The notes: generated by a model from the letters alone, not told the origin. DNA of 64,000 nucleotides from Dechloromonas aromatica (nom. nud.) (GCA_017848965.1 JAFIHA010000066.1:1-64000), one strand, 5' to 3'. Numbered from the stretch's first letter, positions 1 through 11,248 are shown. Program-made: numbers and translations.

Positions 1-718
<718 letters not shown>

Positions 719-728
719 GCCGGGGGTT

Positions 729-756
729 CTTGAAATCCGGTTCCCCGCCCCCATCT
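729..756 (+). promoter_or_regulatory. Heat-shock (sigma-32/RpoH) promoter of lon
   Basis: CTTGAAA at 729-735 and CCCCATCT at 749-756 are separated by exactly 13 bp. This matches the RpoH consensus (CTTGAAA, 11-16 bp, CCCCATNT) at every fixed position. Transcription would start near 763, giving a leader of about 25 nt before lon. lon belongs to the sigma-32 regulon in E. coli, so the site makes biological sense. It has not been tested here. Confidence 0.85.
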
Positions 757-788
757 AGGGGGCTCAACCCCATTTCAAAGGCACACTG

Positions 789-3203
789 ATGTCGAACCCC
801 AACACTCTCCCGGAAACCCTCGAACTGCCGCTGCTGCCGCTGCGCGACGTCGTGGTCTTTCCGCACATGGTGATCCCGCTTTTCGTCGGCCGCCCGAAAT
901 CGATCAAGGCCCTCGAAATGGCCATGGAGTCCGGCAAGCAGATCATGCTGGTGGCCCAGAAGTCGGCCGCCAAGGATGAACCGGAAGCCGAAGATCTCTA
1001 CAGCATCGGCTGCCAGGCCAACATCCTGCAAATGCTCAAGCTGCCCGACGGTACCGTCAAGGTGCTGGTCGAAGGCACCCAGCGCGCCCGCATCGAAGCG
1101 ATCGACGTCCAGTCCTCGGTGTTCATGGCTACCGCGCTGCCGCTCAAGCAGACCGGCACCGAGGACCACGAGATCGAGGCGATGCGCCGTGCGGTCGTCG
1201 CCCAGTTCGACCAGTTCGTCAAGCTGAACAAGAAGATCCCGCCGGAAGTCCTGTCGTCGATCACCGGCATCGAGGACGCCGGCCGCCTGGCCGACACCAT
1301 CGCCGCCCACTTGCCGCTGAAGATCGAGCAGAAGCAGGAAGTGCTGGAGATGGACAACGTCCGCGAACGCATCGACCGCCTGCTCTCCCAGCTCGAAGCC
1401 GAAATCGACATCCTGCAGGTCGAGAAGCGCATCCGCGGCCGCGTCAAGCGGCAGATGGAAAAGAGCCAGCGCGAGTACTACCTGAACGAACAGGTCAAGG
1501 CGATCCAGAAAGAACTCGGCGAAGGCGAAGACGGCGCCGATCTGGAAGAACTCGACAAGAAGATCGCCGCCGCCGGCATGAGCAAGGAAGGCCTGGCCAA
1601 GGCCCAGGGCGAGCTGAAGAAGCTGCGCCTGATGTCGCCGATGTCGGCCGAAGCCACCGTCGTGCGCAATTTCATCGAGACGCTGATCGGCCTGCCCTGG
1701 CGTAAGAAGACGCGCATCAGCAAGGACCTGCGCGCCGCTGAAAAGATCCTCGACGCCGATCATTTCGGTCTGGAAAAGGTCAAGGAACGCATCGTCGAAT
1801 ATCTTGCCGTGCAGCAGCGCGTCGACAAGGTCAAGGCGCCGATCCTGTGCCTGGTCGGCCCCCCGGGTGTCGGCAAGACCTCGCTCGGCCAGTCGATCGC
1901 CAAGGCGACCAACCGCAAGTTCGTGCGCATGGCGCTCGGCGGCGTCCGTGACGAAGCCGAAATCCGCGGCCACCGCCGTACCTACATCGGTTCGATGCCG
2001 GGCAAGATCCTGACCAGCCTGACCAAGGTCGGTGTCCGTAACCCGCTGTTCCTGCTCGACGAAGTCGACAAGCTCGGCCAGGATTTCCGCGGCGACCCGT
2101 CGTCGGCACTGCTCGAAGTTCTCGACCCGGAACAGAACAACACCTTCCAGGACCATTACGTCGAAGTCGATTTCGACCTCTCCGACGTGATGTTCGTCGC
2201 CACCGCCAACACGCTGAACATCCCGGCGCCGCTGCTCGACCGCATGGAAGTCATCCGCCTCTCCGGCTACACCGAGGACGAGAAGGTCAACATCGCGATG
2301 CGCTATCTGCTGCCCAAGCAGATGAAGAACAACGGCGTCAAGAAGACCGAGCTGGTTGTTGCCGAGAGCGCGATCCGCGACATCGTCCGCTACTACACCC
2401 GGGAAGCCGGCGTGCGGGCGCTTGAGCGCGAAATCTCCAAGATCTGCCGCAAGGTGGTCAAGACGCTGGTGCTCAAGTCGCGTGACAGCAAGATCACGGT
2501 CAATGCCCGCAACCTCGACAAGTACCTCGGCGTGCGCCGCTACACCTTCGGCATGGCCGAGAAGGAAAACCAGGTCGGCCAGGTCACCGGCCTGGCCTGG
2601 ACCGAGGTCGGCGGCGAATTGCTCACCATCGAGTGCGCCAACATGCCGGGCAAGGGCAACATCATCCGCACCGGCTCGCTTGGCGACGTCATGAAGGAAT
2701 CGGTCGAAGCCGCCCGCTCGGTCGTCCGCGCCCGCGCCCGCCGCCTCGGTATCAAGGATGAGGTGTTCGAGAAGACAGACATCCACATCCACGTTCCCGA
2801 GGGCGCCACACCCAAGGACGGCCCGTCGGCGGGCATTGCCATGACCACGGCGCTGGTTTCGTCCTATACCGGCATTCCCGTGCGTTGCGACGTCTGCATG
2901 ACCGGCGAGATCACGCTGCGCGGCGAGGTGCTGGCCATCGGCGGCCTCAAGGAGAAGCTGCTGGCGGCAGTCCGTGGCGGCCTGAAGACGGCGCTGATTC
3001 CGGAAGAGAACGCCAAGGACCTGACCGAAATGCCGGAAAATCTCAAGAACCGCATCGAGATCGTGCCGGTGAAGTGGATCGATCAAGTCCTCGAACGCGC
3101 GCTGGAGAGCCTGCCGCAGCCCTTGCCCGACACCGGCGAGGCGGCGCCCGGCCTGGCGACCGGCAGTGAAGACCCGGTCAGCAAGACGGTCCTTACCCAT
3201 TGA
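789..3203 (+). CDS. lon: Lon protease (endopeptidase La)
   Basis: Lon is a soluble ATP-dependent serine protease that degrades misfolded and short-lived regulatory proteins. The 804-residue protein has the expected order: an N-terminal LAN substrate domain (about 10-200), a coiled coil (about 200-260), an AAA+ module with Walker A GPPGVGKT near residue 356, and a C-terminal peptidase domain. The catalytic dyad is visible as Ser680 in KDGPSAG and Lys723 in GGLKEK, 43 residues apart as in E. coli. Length matches the family (about 800). An RpoH promoter lies just upstream, so expression should rise on heat shock. hupB follows, as in E. coli. Confidence 0.98.
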   Translation: MSNPNTLPETLELPLLPLRDVVVFPHMVIPLFVGRPKSIKALEMAMESGKQIMLVAQKSAAKDEPEAEDLYSIGCQANILQMLKLPDGTVKVLVEGTQRARIEAIDVQSSVFMATALPLKQTGTEDHEIEAMRRAVVAQFDQFVKLNKKIPPEVLSSITGIEDAGRLADTIAAHLPLKIEQKQEVLEMDNVRERIDRLLSQLEAEIDILQVEKRIRGRVKRQMEKSQREYYLNEQVKAIQKELGEGEDGADLEELDKKIAAAGMSKEGLAKAQGELKKLRLMSPMSAEATVVRNFIETLIGLPWRKKTRISKDLRAAEKILDADHFGLEKVKERIVEYLAVQQRVDKVKAPILCLVGPPGVGKTSLGQSIAKATNRKFVRMALGGVRDEAEIRGHRRTYIGSMPGKILTSLTKVGVRNPLFLLDEVDKLGQDFRGDPSSALLEVLDPEQNNTFQDHYVEVDFDLSDVMFVATANTLNIPAPLLDRMEVIRLSGYTEDEKVNIAMRYLLPKQMKNNGVKKTELVVAESAIRDIVRYYTREAGVRALEREISKICRKVVKTLVLKSRDSKITVNARNLDKYLGVRRYTFGMAEKENQVGQVTGLAWTEVGGELLTIECANMPGKGNIIRTGSLGDVMKESVEAARSVVRARARRLGIKDEVFEKTDIHIHVPEGATPKDGPSAGIAMTTALVSSYTGIPVRCDVCMTGEITLRGEVLAIGGLKEKLLAAVRGGLKTALIPEENAKDLTEMPENLKNRIEIVPVKWIDQVLERALESLPQPLPDTGEAAPGLATGSEDPVSKTVLTH

Positions 3204-3218
3204 TTTTAAAAGACCGGA

Positions 3219-3246
3219 TGCCGATGGCAAAAAACAGCCATCGGCA
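3219..3246 (+). terminator. Hairpin downstream of lon (possible terminator)
   Basis: A perfect 10-bp stem (TGCCGATGGC / GCCATCGGCA) with an 8-nt A-rich loop sits 15 bp after the lon stop codon. There is no T tract after it, so it is not a classical intrinsic terminator. It could protect the 3' end of the lon mRNA or act with Rho. Confidence 0.5.
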
Positions 3247-3284
3247 GCCCCCTCGAAACCCCGGTCGATCGGCTCAGAATCCGC

Positions 3285-3314
3285 TTGACACAAGGATTTC
3301 GGGGGGGATATAAA
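3285..3314 (+). promoter_or_regulatory. hupB promoter (sigma-70 type)
   Basis: A perfect -35 TTGACA (3285-3290) and -10 TATAAA (3309-3314) are separated by 18 bp, with a run of seven G in the spacer. The start would be near 3321, about 44 nt before the hupB start codon, which has an AGGGGA-like ribosome site. A strong promoter fits an abundant nucleoid protein. Confidence 0.8.
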
Positions 3315-3364
3315 TCGCCCCTCACGGAATTTTCACCACTCCAAACTTCCACTAGGGGATCTAC

Positions 3365-3637
3365 ATGAACAAGACTGAACTGATCGATCAGATCGCTGCT
3401 GCTGCCGATATTTCCAAGGCCGCCGCGGGCCGTGCGCTGGACGCCGCCGTTGATGCCATCAAGGGCGCACTGAAGGAAGGCGACAGCGTCAATCTGATCG
3501 GTTTCGGCACCTTCTACGTCGGTGAGCGCGCCGCCCGTACCGGCCGCAATCCGCGTACTGGTGGCAGCCTGGAAATCAAGGCGGCGAAGTCCCCGAAATT
3601 CCGTGCTGGCAAGGGCCTCAAGGACGCGGTTAACTGA
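3365..3637 (+). CDS. hupB: DNA-binding protein HU-beta
   Basis: A 90-residue HU-family histone-like protein that bends and compacts DNA as a dimer. The sequence begins [19 protein letters not shown] and keeps the family arm signature [18 protein letters not shown], whose conserved proline intercalates into DNA. Length and charge match HU (90 residues). It sits directly after lon, the conserved lon-hupB arrangement, and has its own strong promoter. The gene ends 33 bp before tRNA-Val. IHF subunits are similar in size, but the N-terminal sequence and context favour HupB. Confidence 0.97.
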   Translation: MNKTELIDQIAAAADISKAAAGRALDAAVDAIKGALKEGDSVNLIGFGTFYVGERAARTGRNPRTGGSLEIKAAKSPKFRAGKGLKDAVN

Positions 3638-3670
3638 TATACTGCCGCTCCTTCTGCGCCAGGCGCAGAC

Positions 3671-3746
3671 GGGTGCTTAGCTCAGTTGGTAGAGCGTCGC
3701 CCTTACAAGGCGAATGTCGGCGGTTCGACCCCGTCAGCACCCACCA
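3671..3746 (+). tRNA. tRNA-Val (anticodon TAC)
   Basis: A 76-nt cloverleaf with acceptor pairs GGGTGCT/AGCACCC, a D arm containing AGCTCAGTTGGTAGAGC, anticodon loop CTTACAA (anticodon TAC), T loop TTCGACC and encoded CCA (3744-3746). No promoter of its own is obvious in the 33 bp after hupB, so it may be read from a start inside or upstream of hupB. Confidence 0.97.
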
Positions 3747-3751
3747 ATTCG

Positions 3752-3775
3752 AAACCCCGCTACGGCGGGGTTTTT
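3752..3775 (+). terminator. Terminator after tRNA-Val
   Basis: Stem CCCCGC/GCGGGG with loop TACG is extended by AAA/TTT and runs into TTTTT (3771-3775). It is a classical intrinsic terminator 8 nt after the tRNA CCA. Confidence 0.9.
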
Positions 3776-3812
3776 CATTTGCGATAAAGTCCGCCATTTC
3801 TGCGAAAACCCC

Positions 3813-3840
3813 TTGCAATCTGGCTCCACGCCCGTATAAT
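3813..3840 (+). promoter_or_regulatory. Promoter of the tRNA-Arg pair
   Basis: -35 TTGCAA (3813-3818) and a perfect -10 TATAAT (3835-3840) with a 16-bp spacer, followed by the GC-rich discriminator GCGCGGC typical of stringently controlled stable RNA promoters. The start would be near 3847, about 10 nt before the mature tRNA. Confidence 0.8.
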
Positions 3841-3856
3841 GCGCGGCTCTGACAGC

Positions 3857-3933
3857 GCGCCCGTAGCTCAGTTGGATAGAGTACTTGGCTACGAACCAAG
3901 GGGTCGGGCGTTCGAATCGCTCCGGGCGCGCCA
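3857..3933 (+). tRNA. tRNA-Arg (anticodon ACG), copy 1
   Basis: A 77-nt tRNA with acceptor GCGCCCG/CGGGCGC, anticodon loop CTACGAA (anticodon ACG, read as ICG after TadA deamination), T loop TTCGAAT and encoded CCA. The T stem GGGCG/CGCTC contains one G-U pair. It is identical to copy 2. Confidence 0.97.
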
Positions 3934-3983
3934 TTCAGAAACCGTGGATTGACCTTCGGGAAAATCCAGCTTCGCAAGACAGC

Positions 3984-4060
3984 GCGCCCGTAGCTCAGTT
4001 GGATAGAGTACTTGGCTACGAACCAAGGGGTCGGGCGTTCGAATCGCTCCGGGCGCGCCA
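3984..4060 (+). tRNA. tRNA-Arg (anticodon ACG), copy 2
   Basis: Identical in all 77 nt to copy 1 and separated from it by 50 bp. It lacks its own -10/-35, so it is probably made from one dicistronic precursor that starts at the promoter ahead of copy 1 and ends at the terminator at 4071-4097. Confidence 0.97.
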
Positions 4061-4070
4061 AAACGAAGCA

Positions 4071-4097
4071 AGCACCGCCACTGCGGTGCTTTTTTTT
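4071..4097 (+). terminator. Terminator after the tRNA-Arg pair
   Basis: An 8-bp stem AGCACCGC/GCGGTGCT with loop CACT is followed by seven T (4091-4097). It ends the tRNA transcript. On the other strand the same stem lies just past the glrR stop codon and could also end that operon, though with a weaker T tail. Confidence 0.88.
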
Positions 4098-4101
4098 CGC
4101 C

Positions 4102-5486
<1,385 letters not shown>

Positions 5487-5490
<4 letters not shown>

Positions 5491-6014
5491 CGCGCACTCC
5501 CCGCTGCCGGCAGCGCCGGTCGCTGCGGCAGGCTGCGCTCGATCTCGGCGAGCCGATCGATCTTTTCCTGCAGTTCCTGGACCTTCTTCAGGCTTTCCTT
5601 CAGTTGCTGCGCCTGTCGGTCCAGCGCGCCCTCCAGACGCTGTCTTTCGTTCAACTGCTCGACCAGCAGCCGCGCCAGCGGCTGCAAGGCCAGCGCCCCG
5701 GGACGGGACGACTTCAGAACGGATTCGAGCAAGGCAAGCGGCCTGGCCAGTTCGACATTGCCCTGGCGCGGCAGCAAATGCAACAGTGCCAGCCGCATCT
5801 GCGCTTCCGGGTCGGCATTGCGTGCCGCCAGTTCCGAGCGCTCACGGGCCAGTTCGTTGCCGCTCATGCCGACCAGCGTCTGGCGATACTCGAGCGCGGC
5901 ATCGAGCGCCGAGGCCCGCTCTTCGGGTGAAGGGAAAACTGCGGTCGGCGGCGCACTGGCACAACCGGCCAAGGACGCAAGTAAAAGCAGCAGACAGGAA
6001 AATCTATTTTTCAT
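5487..6014 (-). CDS. qseG: QseG-like outer-membrane lipoprotein
   Basis: A 175-residue lipoprotein between glrK and glrR. The start at 6014 gives a signal peptide with lipobox SLAGC (lipidated Cys18); longer in-frame starts would bury it. The mature part has a helical region and a long coiled coil near 120-160 (LVEQLNERQRLEGALDRQ then LKESLKKVQELQEKIDRL). In E. coli, QseG sits in the outer membrane and activates the kinase GlrK by contact. The gene position is the same here, so the same role is inferred. It overlaps the end of glrK by 11 bp and the start of glrR by 4 bp, which implies translational coupling. Confidence 0.8.
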
Positions 6015-7407
6015 CCGGCAAATCCAGTTGGAAAACGGCGCCGACATCGCTATCGGCAAGCTTGATCCGGGCCCGCATCGCTTGCGCGAGTTCCCTGACA
6101 ATGGAAAGTCCAATCCCGCTCCCGGCACGAGCCACCGGCGCCGCGCGGCGCCCCTGGACAAAGGGCTCAAAAATGCGCTGCGCATCCTCGGGGGCGACAC
6201 CCGGCCCCTGATCGCGGCAGACGATACGCCACCCCCCCTTGAGCCGCTGTGCCGTCAGGCGGACAACGCCCCCCTGCGGACTGAAATCGATGGCATTGGC
6301 CAGCAAGTTGTCGAGAATCACCGCCAGCTTGCCCGGATCCAGTCTGGCCCGCCCTTCCCCGGCCTCAACCTCAATCCTGACCTGGCGTGCCTGGCCACGC
6401 AATTCGTGACGCTGCGCAGCTTCGGACAAGACCTGACGCAAATCGATCTGGAGCAGATTCAGGCGGCGCGCTTCGAATACCGCGGCGTTCAGTCGCAACA
6501 GGCTTTCTATCTGGCACTGCAAACTATCCACCTTGTGACCGAGAATGCGCGTCACCTCGCGCTGACTGTCGCTCAAGGGACCGGGCACCTCCTCGGCGAG
6601 CAAGGCGATGCCTTCCTTCAGGGCCGTCAGGGGCGTTTTCAGTTCATGCGACACATGGCGCAGGGTACGCTCGCGATCCGCCTCGAGACCCGCCAGATGG
6701 TTGCGCAAGCCGTCGAGGTGGCGGCCGAGCCGCCGCAGGTCGGCAGGACCACTGACTTCGATGGAAGCATCAAAACGCCCCTCGCCCAGGCGGCCGATCG
6801 CCTTTTCCAGTTGCCGCACGGCACGCACCAGCCACCAGCCCATCGCCATGGCGACCAGGACGGCCCCCAGCAGCGCAAGCGCCAGGCGGCTGCCGAGCTC
6901 GACGCGACGCCGTTCCAGTTGATCGAGCAGGCGAACATTCCCACCATCGATCCAGCGTTTGGCCGCCGCCTGGATTTCGTCGTTGAGCGCCGCCAGACGA
7001 TCGAGCTGTTCGGCAAGATTGTTGCGCGGCGGGGTCTGCTCGATACCGTCACGCAGCAGACCGGCCTGTTCCCGCCAGCGTCCGGACAAGACAACCAGCG
7101 TTTCCGCCGGCATCGCCTCGATCCGCACCAGTTGCTCCAGCGCACCGGCGAGATGGGCATCGAAACGTTCGCGGAGCAAGGCATCACCGAGCACCAGATA
7201 TTGCCGGGCACTACGTTCGATATCGACGCTGCGCTCGCCCAGCGCCTGCACCGCAGTACTCAGTTGCAAGGCCTGGGCATTGCTCTCACGGCTCTGCGCC
7301 ACCATGCCTTCAAGCAACAACCAGCCGTGAATCCCGACGCCACCCAGCAGCAGAACAACGATCATGAAGCCGGCCAGCAAGCCCTGCCGAAAGGACAGCC
7401 ACCTCAT
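6004..7407 (-). CDS. glrK: Sensor histidine kinase GlrK (QseE)
   Basis: A 467-residue membrane kinase. It has a first membrane helix at about 9-31, a periplasmic helical sensor region of about 140 residues, a second helix near 173-193 (LALLGAVLVAMAMGWW), HAMP, a dimerization/phosphorylation domain with His near 252 (HVSHELKTPLTAL), and an ATPase domain with the N box (NLLANAIDFSP) and G boxes (DQGPGV, GSGIGLSI). It should phosphorylate GlrR, whose gene lies downstream. In enterobacteria the system responds to envelope stress. A GlrR-type operator 35 bp upstream suggests autoregulation. Confidence 0.88.
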   Translation of the reverse strand: MRWLSFRQGLLAGFMIVVLLLGGVGIHGWLLLEGMVAQSRESNAQALQLSTAVQALGERSVDIERSARQYLVLGDALLRERFDAHLAGALEQLVRIEAMPAETLVVLSGRWREQAGLLRDGIEQTPPRNNLAEQLDRLAALNDEIQAAAKRWIDGGNVRLLDQLERRRVELGSRLALALLGAVLVAMAMGWWLVRAVRQLEKAIGRLGEGRFDASIEVSGPADLRRLGRHLDGLRNHLAGLEADRERTLRHVSHELKTPLTALKEGIALLAEEVPGPLSDSQREVTRILGHKVDSLQCQIESLLRLNAAVFEARRLNLLQIDLRQVLSEAAQRHELRGQARQVRIEVEAGEGRARLDPGKLAVILDNLLANAIDFSPQGGVVRLTAQRLKGGWRIVCRDQGPGVAPEDAQRIFEPFVQGRRAAPVARAGSGIGLSIVRELAQAMRARIKLADSDVGAVFQLDLPDEK

Positions 7408-7441
7408 CTAAAAACCCAGTCGAATCATGAACATAAACCAG

Positions 7442-7459
7442 TGTCGGAAAGAAGCGACA
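7442..7459. promoter_or_regulatory. GlrR operator 1 (TGTC-N10-GACA)
   Basis: An exact TGTC-N10-GACA palindrome, the motif described for E. coli GlrR at glmY, glmZ and rpoE. It lies 34 bp upstream of the glrK start and about 163 bp upstream of the predicted bactofilin transcript start, so it could serve both genes. Confidence 0.75.
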
Positions 7460-7506
7460 TTCTATCCCCTTGTCCTGAATGACTTCCGGAACCCACACAA
7501 AAAAAC

Positions 7507-7524
7507 TGTCGCCAAATGCCGACA
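7507..7524. promoter_or_regulatory. GlrR operator 2 (TGTC-N10-GACA)
   Basis: A second exact TGTC-N10-GACA site, centred about 98 bp upstream of the predicted sigma-54 start of the bactofilin gene. This is a normal distance for an upstream activating sequence of an NtrC-type activator. Confidence 0.8.
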
Positions 7525-7528
7525 GCGG

Positions 7529-7547
7529 TGTCGGAAAATTGCTGACA
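7529..7547. promoter_or_regulatory. GlrR operator 3 (TGTC-N11-GACA, imperfect spacing)
   Basis: TGTC and GACA again, but 11 bp apart rather than 10, starting 4 bp after operator 2 and centred about 76 bp upstream of the predicted start. It may be a weaker site filled cooperatively with operator 2. Confidence 0.6.
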
Positions 7548-7587
7548 AACCCCCGTAACATGATGAATCCAATGGGTTTTGAAAAGC

Positions 7588-7603
7588 TGGCACGCTTATC
7601 GCA
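7588..7603 (+). promoter_or_regulatory. Sigma-54 promoter of the bactofilin gene
   Basis: TGGCACG-CTTA-TCGCA matches the sigma-54 consensus TGGCACG-N4-TTGCW with one mismatch (C for the second T). GG at 7589-7590 and GC at 7601-7602 have the obligatory 12-bp spacing. The start would be near 7614. A poor IHF-like match (AATCCA-N4-GTT, 7566) lies between it and the GlrR sites. The start codon at 7643 has an AGGAGA ribosome site. Confidence 0.82.
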
Positions 7604-7642
7604 ACGAAATCAGCACAACCCCGACCCCTTCCAGGAGACTAC

Positions 7643-8212
7643 ATGTTCATCAAATCCAGTTCAGCACCAGGAATTCAGAATAACAGCCTCAACCGCAGGG
7701 ACAGCAACGGCACACCAACCCCAGGCGCACTCAGTGCAAACCGCCCGGAAACCGCCATCAAACCCGAAACATCCGCGGCACCGAGTAGCGCCAGCGCCAC
7801 CGCAAACCTCGCGGTGTCAACACCACAACAAGATCAATCCATCGAAAAGGAAAAGGGAGCCCGCCTCATTGTCGGTCCGGACGTCAAGCTCAAGGGCGCT
7901 GAAATCCTGGACTGCGACATGCTGGTTGTTGAAGGACGGGTGGAGGCGACAATGGACAGCCGGGTCATCCGCATCGCCGACAAGGGTGCATTCTCCGGCA
8001 AGGTCAGCATCGACGTAGCCGAAATCCACGGCAGCTTCGATGGCGAACTGACCGCCCGTTCACAACTGGTCATCCACGCCACCGGCCGGGTCAGCGGAAA
8101 AATCCGCTACGGCAAGCTGGTGATCGCCGAAGGCGGCGAATTGTGCGGTGACATCAACGCCCTGTCGGCAGAAAGGAGCAGCCCACCGATATTGAACGCA
8201 CTCTCAGCCTGA
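7643..8212 (+). CDS. Bactofilin family cytoskeletal protein
   Basis: A 189-residue protein of the bactofilin (polymer-forming, DUF583) family, which builds nucleotide-free filaments used for cell shape, stalk or division-site functions. Residues 1-70 are a Ser/Thr/Pro/Ala-rich, probably disordered, tail. The core (about 73-180) has the repeating beta-helix pattern of the family (LIVGPDVKLKGAEILDCDML, then VEGRVEA, GAFSGKV, IHGSFDGELTA, GRVSGKIRYGKLVIAEGGEL). There is no membrane helix. It stands alone between divergent glrK and a terminator, driven by a sigma-54 promoter with GlrR sites, so it is probably made in response to envelope stress. Confidence 0.88.
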   Translation: MFIKSSSAPGIQNNSLNRRDSNGTPTPGALSANRPETAIKPETSAAPSSASATANLAVSTPQQDQSIEKEKGARLIVGPDVKLKGAEILDCDMLVVEGRVEATMDSRVIRIADKGAFSGKVSIDVAEIHGSFDGELTARSQLVIHATGRVSGKIRYGKLVIAEGGELCGDINALSAERSSPPILNALSA

Positions 8213-8232
8213 ACACAAAACTGGTCATTTAA

Positions 8233-8271
8233 GGGGAAGCCTCGTAGACTGCGGGACTTCCCCCTTTTTTT
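8233..8271 (+). terminator. Terminator after the bactofilin gene
   Basis: Stem GGGGAAG (8233-8239) / CTTCCCC (8257-8263) with a 17-nt loop that can fold further, followed by seven T (8265-8271). It ends only 13 bp before the ettA start codon, so ettA must have a promoter inside or before the hairpin, or rely on readthrough. Confidence 0.85.
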
Positions 8272-8284
8272 GACAGGCAGATTC

Positions 8285-9949
<1,665 letters not shown>

Positions 9950-9981
9950 GACAGGCGGCCGCCGTTGGCCGCTGCAAAACA

Positions 9982-10008
9982 AGACGGGCGCCCTGGTGGC
10001 GCCCGTCT
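9982..10008. terminator. Inverted repeat after ettA (terminator-like, both strands)
   Basis: A perfect 11-bp stem AGACGGGCGCC/GGCGCCCGTCT with a 5-nt loop lies between the convergent ends of ettA and the small minus-strand gene. The T content after it is low, so termination strength is uncertain. Confidence 0.7.
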
Positions 10009-10034
10009 GTTGTCATGTGATGATTATTCGTTAA

Positions 10035-10313
10035 TCAGTGCTTGAGGCTGGCGGAAAAAACCGCCTTGCTCTTTTCGGAAAACTGGAATTCGACGAAAGC
10101 ACGTTCGATCTCGGCCTGGTTGCTGCCGTCGGAATGGTCCTCGAAACAGATGCCGATGCTCTTGCCGTTGGCAGCCAGCGTCTGGAAAGCGTAGCGCCAG
10201 CGCTGTGCCTCGGCCAGTCGCTCGCGCAACTGGGCTTCGTTGGAAATCGAGATACCTGCCTTCTTCAGGGAATCCAGAAACTGCTCGAAGGATTCGTTGC
10301 TCAGACTGCCCAT
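10035..10313 (-). CDS. Hypothetical protein (92 aa)
   Basis: I do not recognise this family. It is a soluble, acidic 92-residue protein with a helical first half (ESFEQFLDSLKKAGISISN, then AQLRERLAEAQRWRYAFQTL) and a second half rich in beta and charged residues (GKSIGICFEDHSDGSNQAEIE). A GGAG ribosome site precedes the ATG at 10313. It stands alone, convergent with ettA and divergent from the methyltransferase gene. A longer frame over the same DNA (10024-10524) is less plausible because it lacks a ribosome site and runs through the intergenic region. Confidence 0.65.
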   Translation of the reverse strand: MGSLSNESFEQFLDSLKKAGISISNEAQLRERLAEAQRWRYAFQTLAANGKSIGICFEDHSDGSNQAEIERAFVEFQFSEKSKAVFSASLKH

Positions 10314-10405
10314 TCATTTCTCCGTGAGATACGGTGCGATTGCACCATGCTTCCATTAACGAGGCGATCGCGTTCCGGTTGACACGCAAGTCGGCAAAGT
10401 TTGAA

Positions 10406-10414
10406 TGAGATAAT
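10406..10414 (+). promoter_or_regulatory. Extended -10 promoter, possibly leaderless transcript
   Basis: TG-A-GATAAT forms an extended -10 element. Transcription about 7 nt later would start at or next to the ATG at 10421. No Shine-Dalgarno sequence is visible in TAATCGCCCC before that ATG, which fits a leaderless mRNA. Confidence 0.45.
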
Positions 10415-10420
10415 CGCCCC

Positions 10421-11242
10421 ATGAAAAAACAGAACGTCACCGCCGCCATCCCAGAAATCCGTCCCGGGCAGTCGATCGAACTGCTCAAGGAACTGCACAT
10501 CCTGACGCGCGACGGCAAACTCAATCAGGACAGCCGCCGCAAGCTCAAGCAGGTCTACCATCTCGCCCAGTTCATCGAGCCGCTGCTCGATGGCATGGAA
10601 ACTCTGGTCGATCATGGCGCCGGCAAGTCCTACCTCGGCTTCATCCTTTACGATCTCTATATCAAGAGTCGTGCCAGCGGCGAGGTCATCGGCATCGAAA
10701 GCCGCCGCGAACTCGTCGAAAAATCCTGCGAACTGGCGCAGCGGCTGGGCTTTCCGCGGATGCGCTTCATCGCCAGCACAGTCGAGGAAGCACTGGCTTC
10801 GACCGACCTGCCGTCCTCCGTCGACGTCGTTACCGCCCTCCACGCCTGCAATACGGCGACCGATGACGCGATTCGTTTCGCTTTGTCACGACAAGCTCGC
10901 CACATTGTCCTGGTACCCTGCTGCCAGGCCGAGGTCGCCGCGACGATGCGCGCGCGCAAGGCCGAATCGCTGGCACGGACGCCGTTGGCCGAACTGTGGC
11001 GGCACCCGATCCACACCCGCGAACTGGGCAGCCACCTGACCAACGTGCTGCGCTGCCTGTTGCTGGAATCCCATGGTTACGACGTCACCGTCACCGAACT
11101 GGTCGGCTGGGAGCACTCGATGAAGAACGAACTGATCATCGCCAGCCTGCGCGGCAAGCCGCGCAAGAACGCCCGCGAGCGGGCCGAAGCCATCCTGCAC
11201 GAGTTCAACATCGAGGAACTTGCCCCCCGTTTCACCTACTAA
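10421..11242 (+). CDS. SAM-dependent methyltransferase (Methyltransf_32-like)
   Basis: A 273-residue protein with a class I methyltransferase fold. The SAM-binding glycine-rich motif is VDHGAGKSYLGF (about 63-74), followed by the acidic end of strand 2 (VIGIESR) and the motif VVTALHACNTATDDA (about 135-149), then LVPCCQ. This arrangement, with a conserved His-Ala-Cys and a Cys-Cys-Gln, resembles the Methyltransf_32 group found in proteobacterial and eukaryotic proteins; the substrate is not known. It lies 6 bp upstream of rlhA, an rRNA-modifying enzyme, so a nucleic acid target is a reasonable guess. Confidence 0.8.
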   Translation: MKKQNVTAAIPEIRPGQSIELLKELHILTRDGKLNQDSRRKLKQVYHLAQFIEPLLDGMETLVDHGAGKSYLGFILYDLYIKSRASGEVIGIESRRELVEKSCELAQRLGFPRMRFIASTVEEALASTDLPSSVDVVTALHACNTATDDAIRFALSRQARHIVLVPCCQAEVAATMRARKAESLARTPLAELWRHPIHTRELGSHLTNVLRCLLLESHGYDVTVTELVGWEHSMKNELIIASLRGKPRKNARERAEAILHEFNIEELAPRFTY

Positions 11243-11248
11243 GGCGCC

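Larger units (their letters stand above)
3851..4060 (+). repeat. 83-bp direct duplication covering the tRNA-Arg genes
   Basis: Bases 3851-3933 and 3978-4060 are identical over 83 bp, covering the tRNA plus six bases of its 5' leader (GACAGC). The flanks differ at both ends, and the 44-bp spacer between the units is unrelated. The sharp borders point to a fairly recent tandem duplication or to gene conversion that keeps the copies the same. Confidence 0.9.

Noticed and set aside
7310..7561. 83-codon minus-strand frame upstream of glrK
   Set aside because: It overlaps the GlrR operators and the start of glrK in another frame and has no ribosome site or family.
10024..10524. 166-codon minus-strand frame over the 92-residue gene
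   Set aside because: It crosses the promoter and start of the methyltransferase gene and lacks a ribosome site; the 92-codon frame with GGAG is better.
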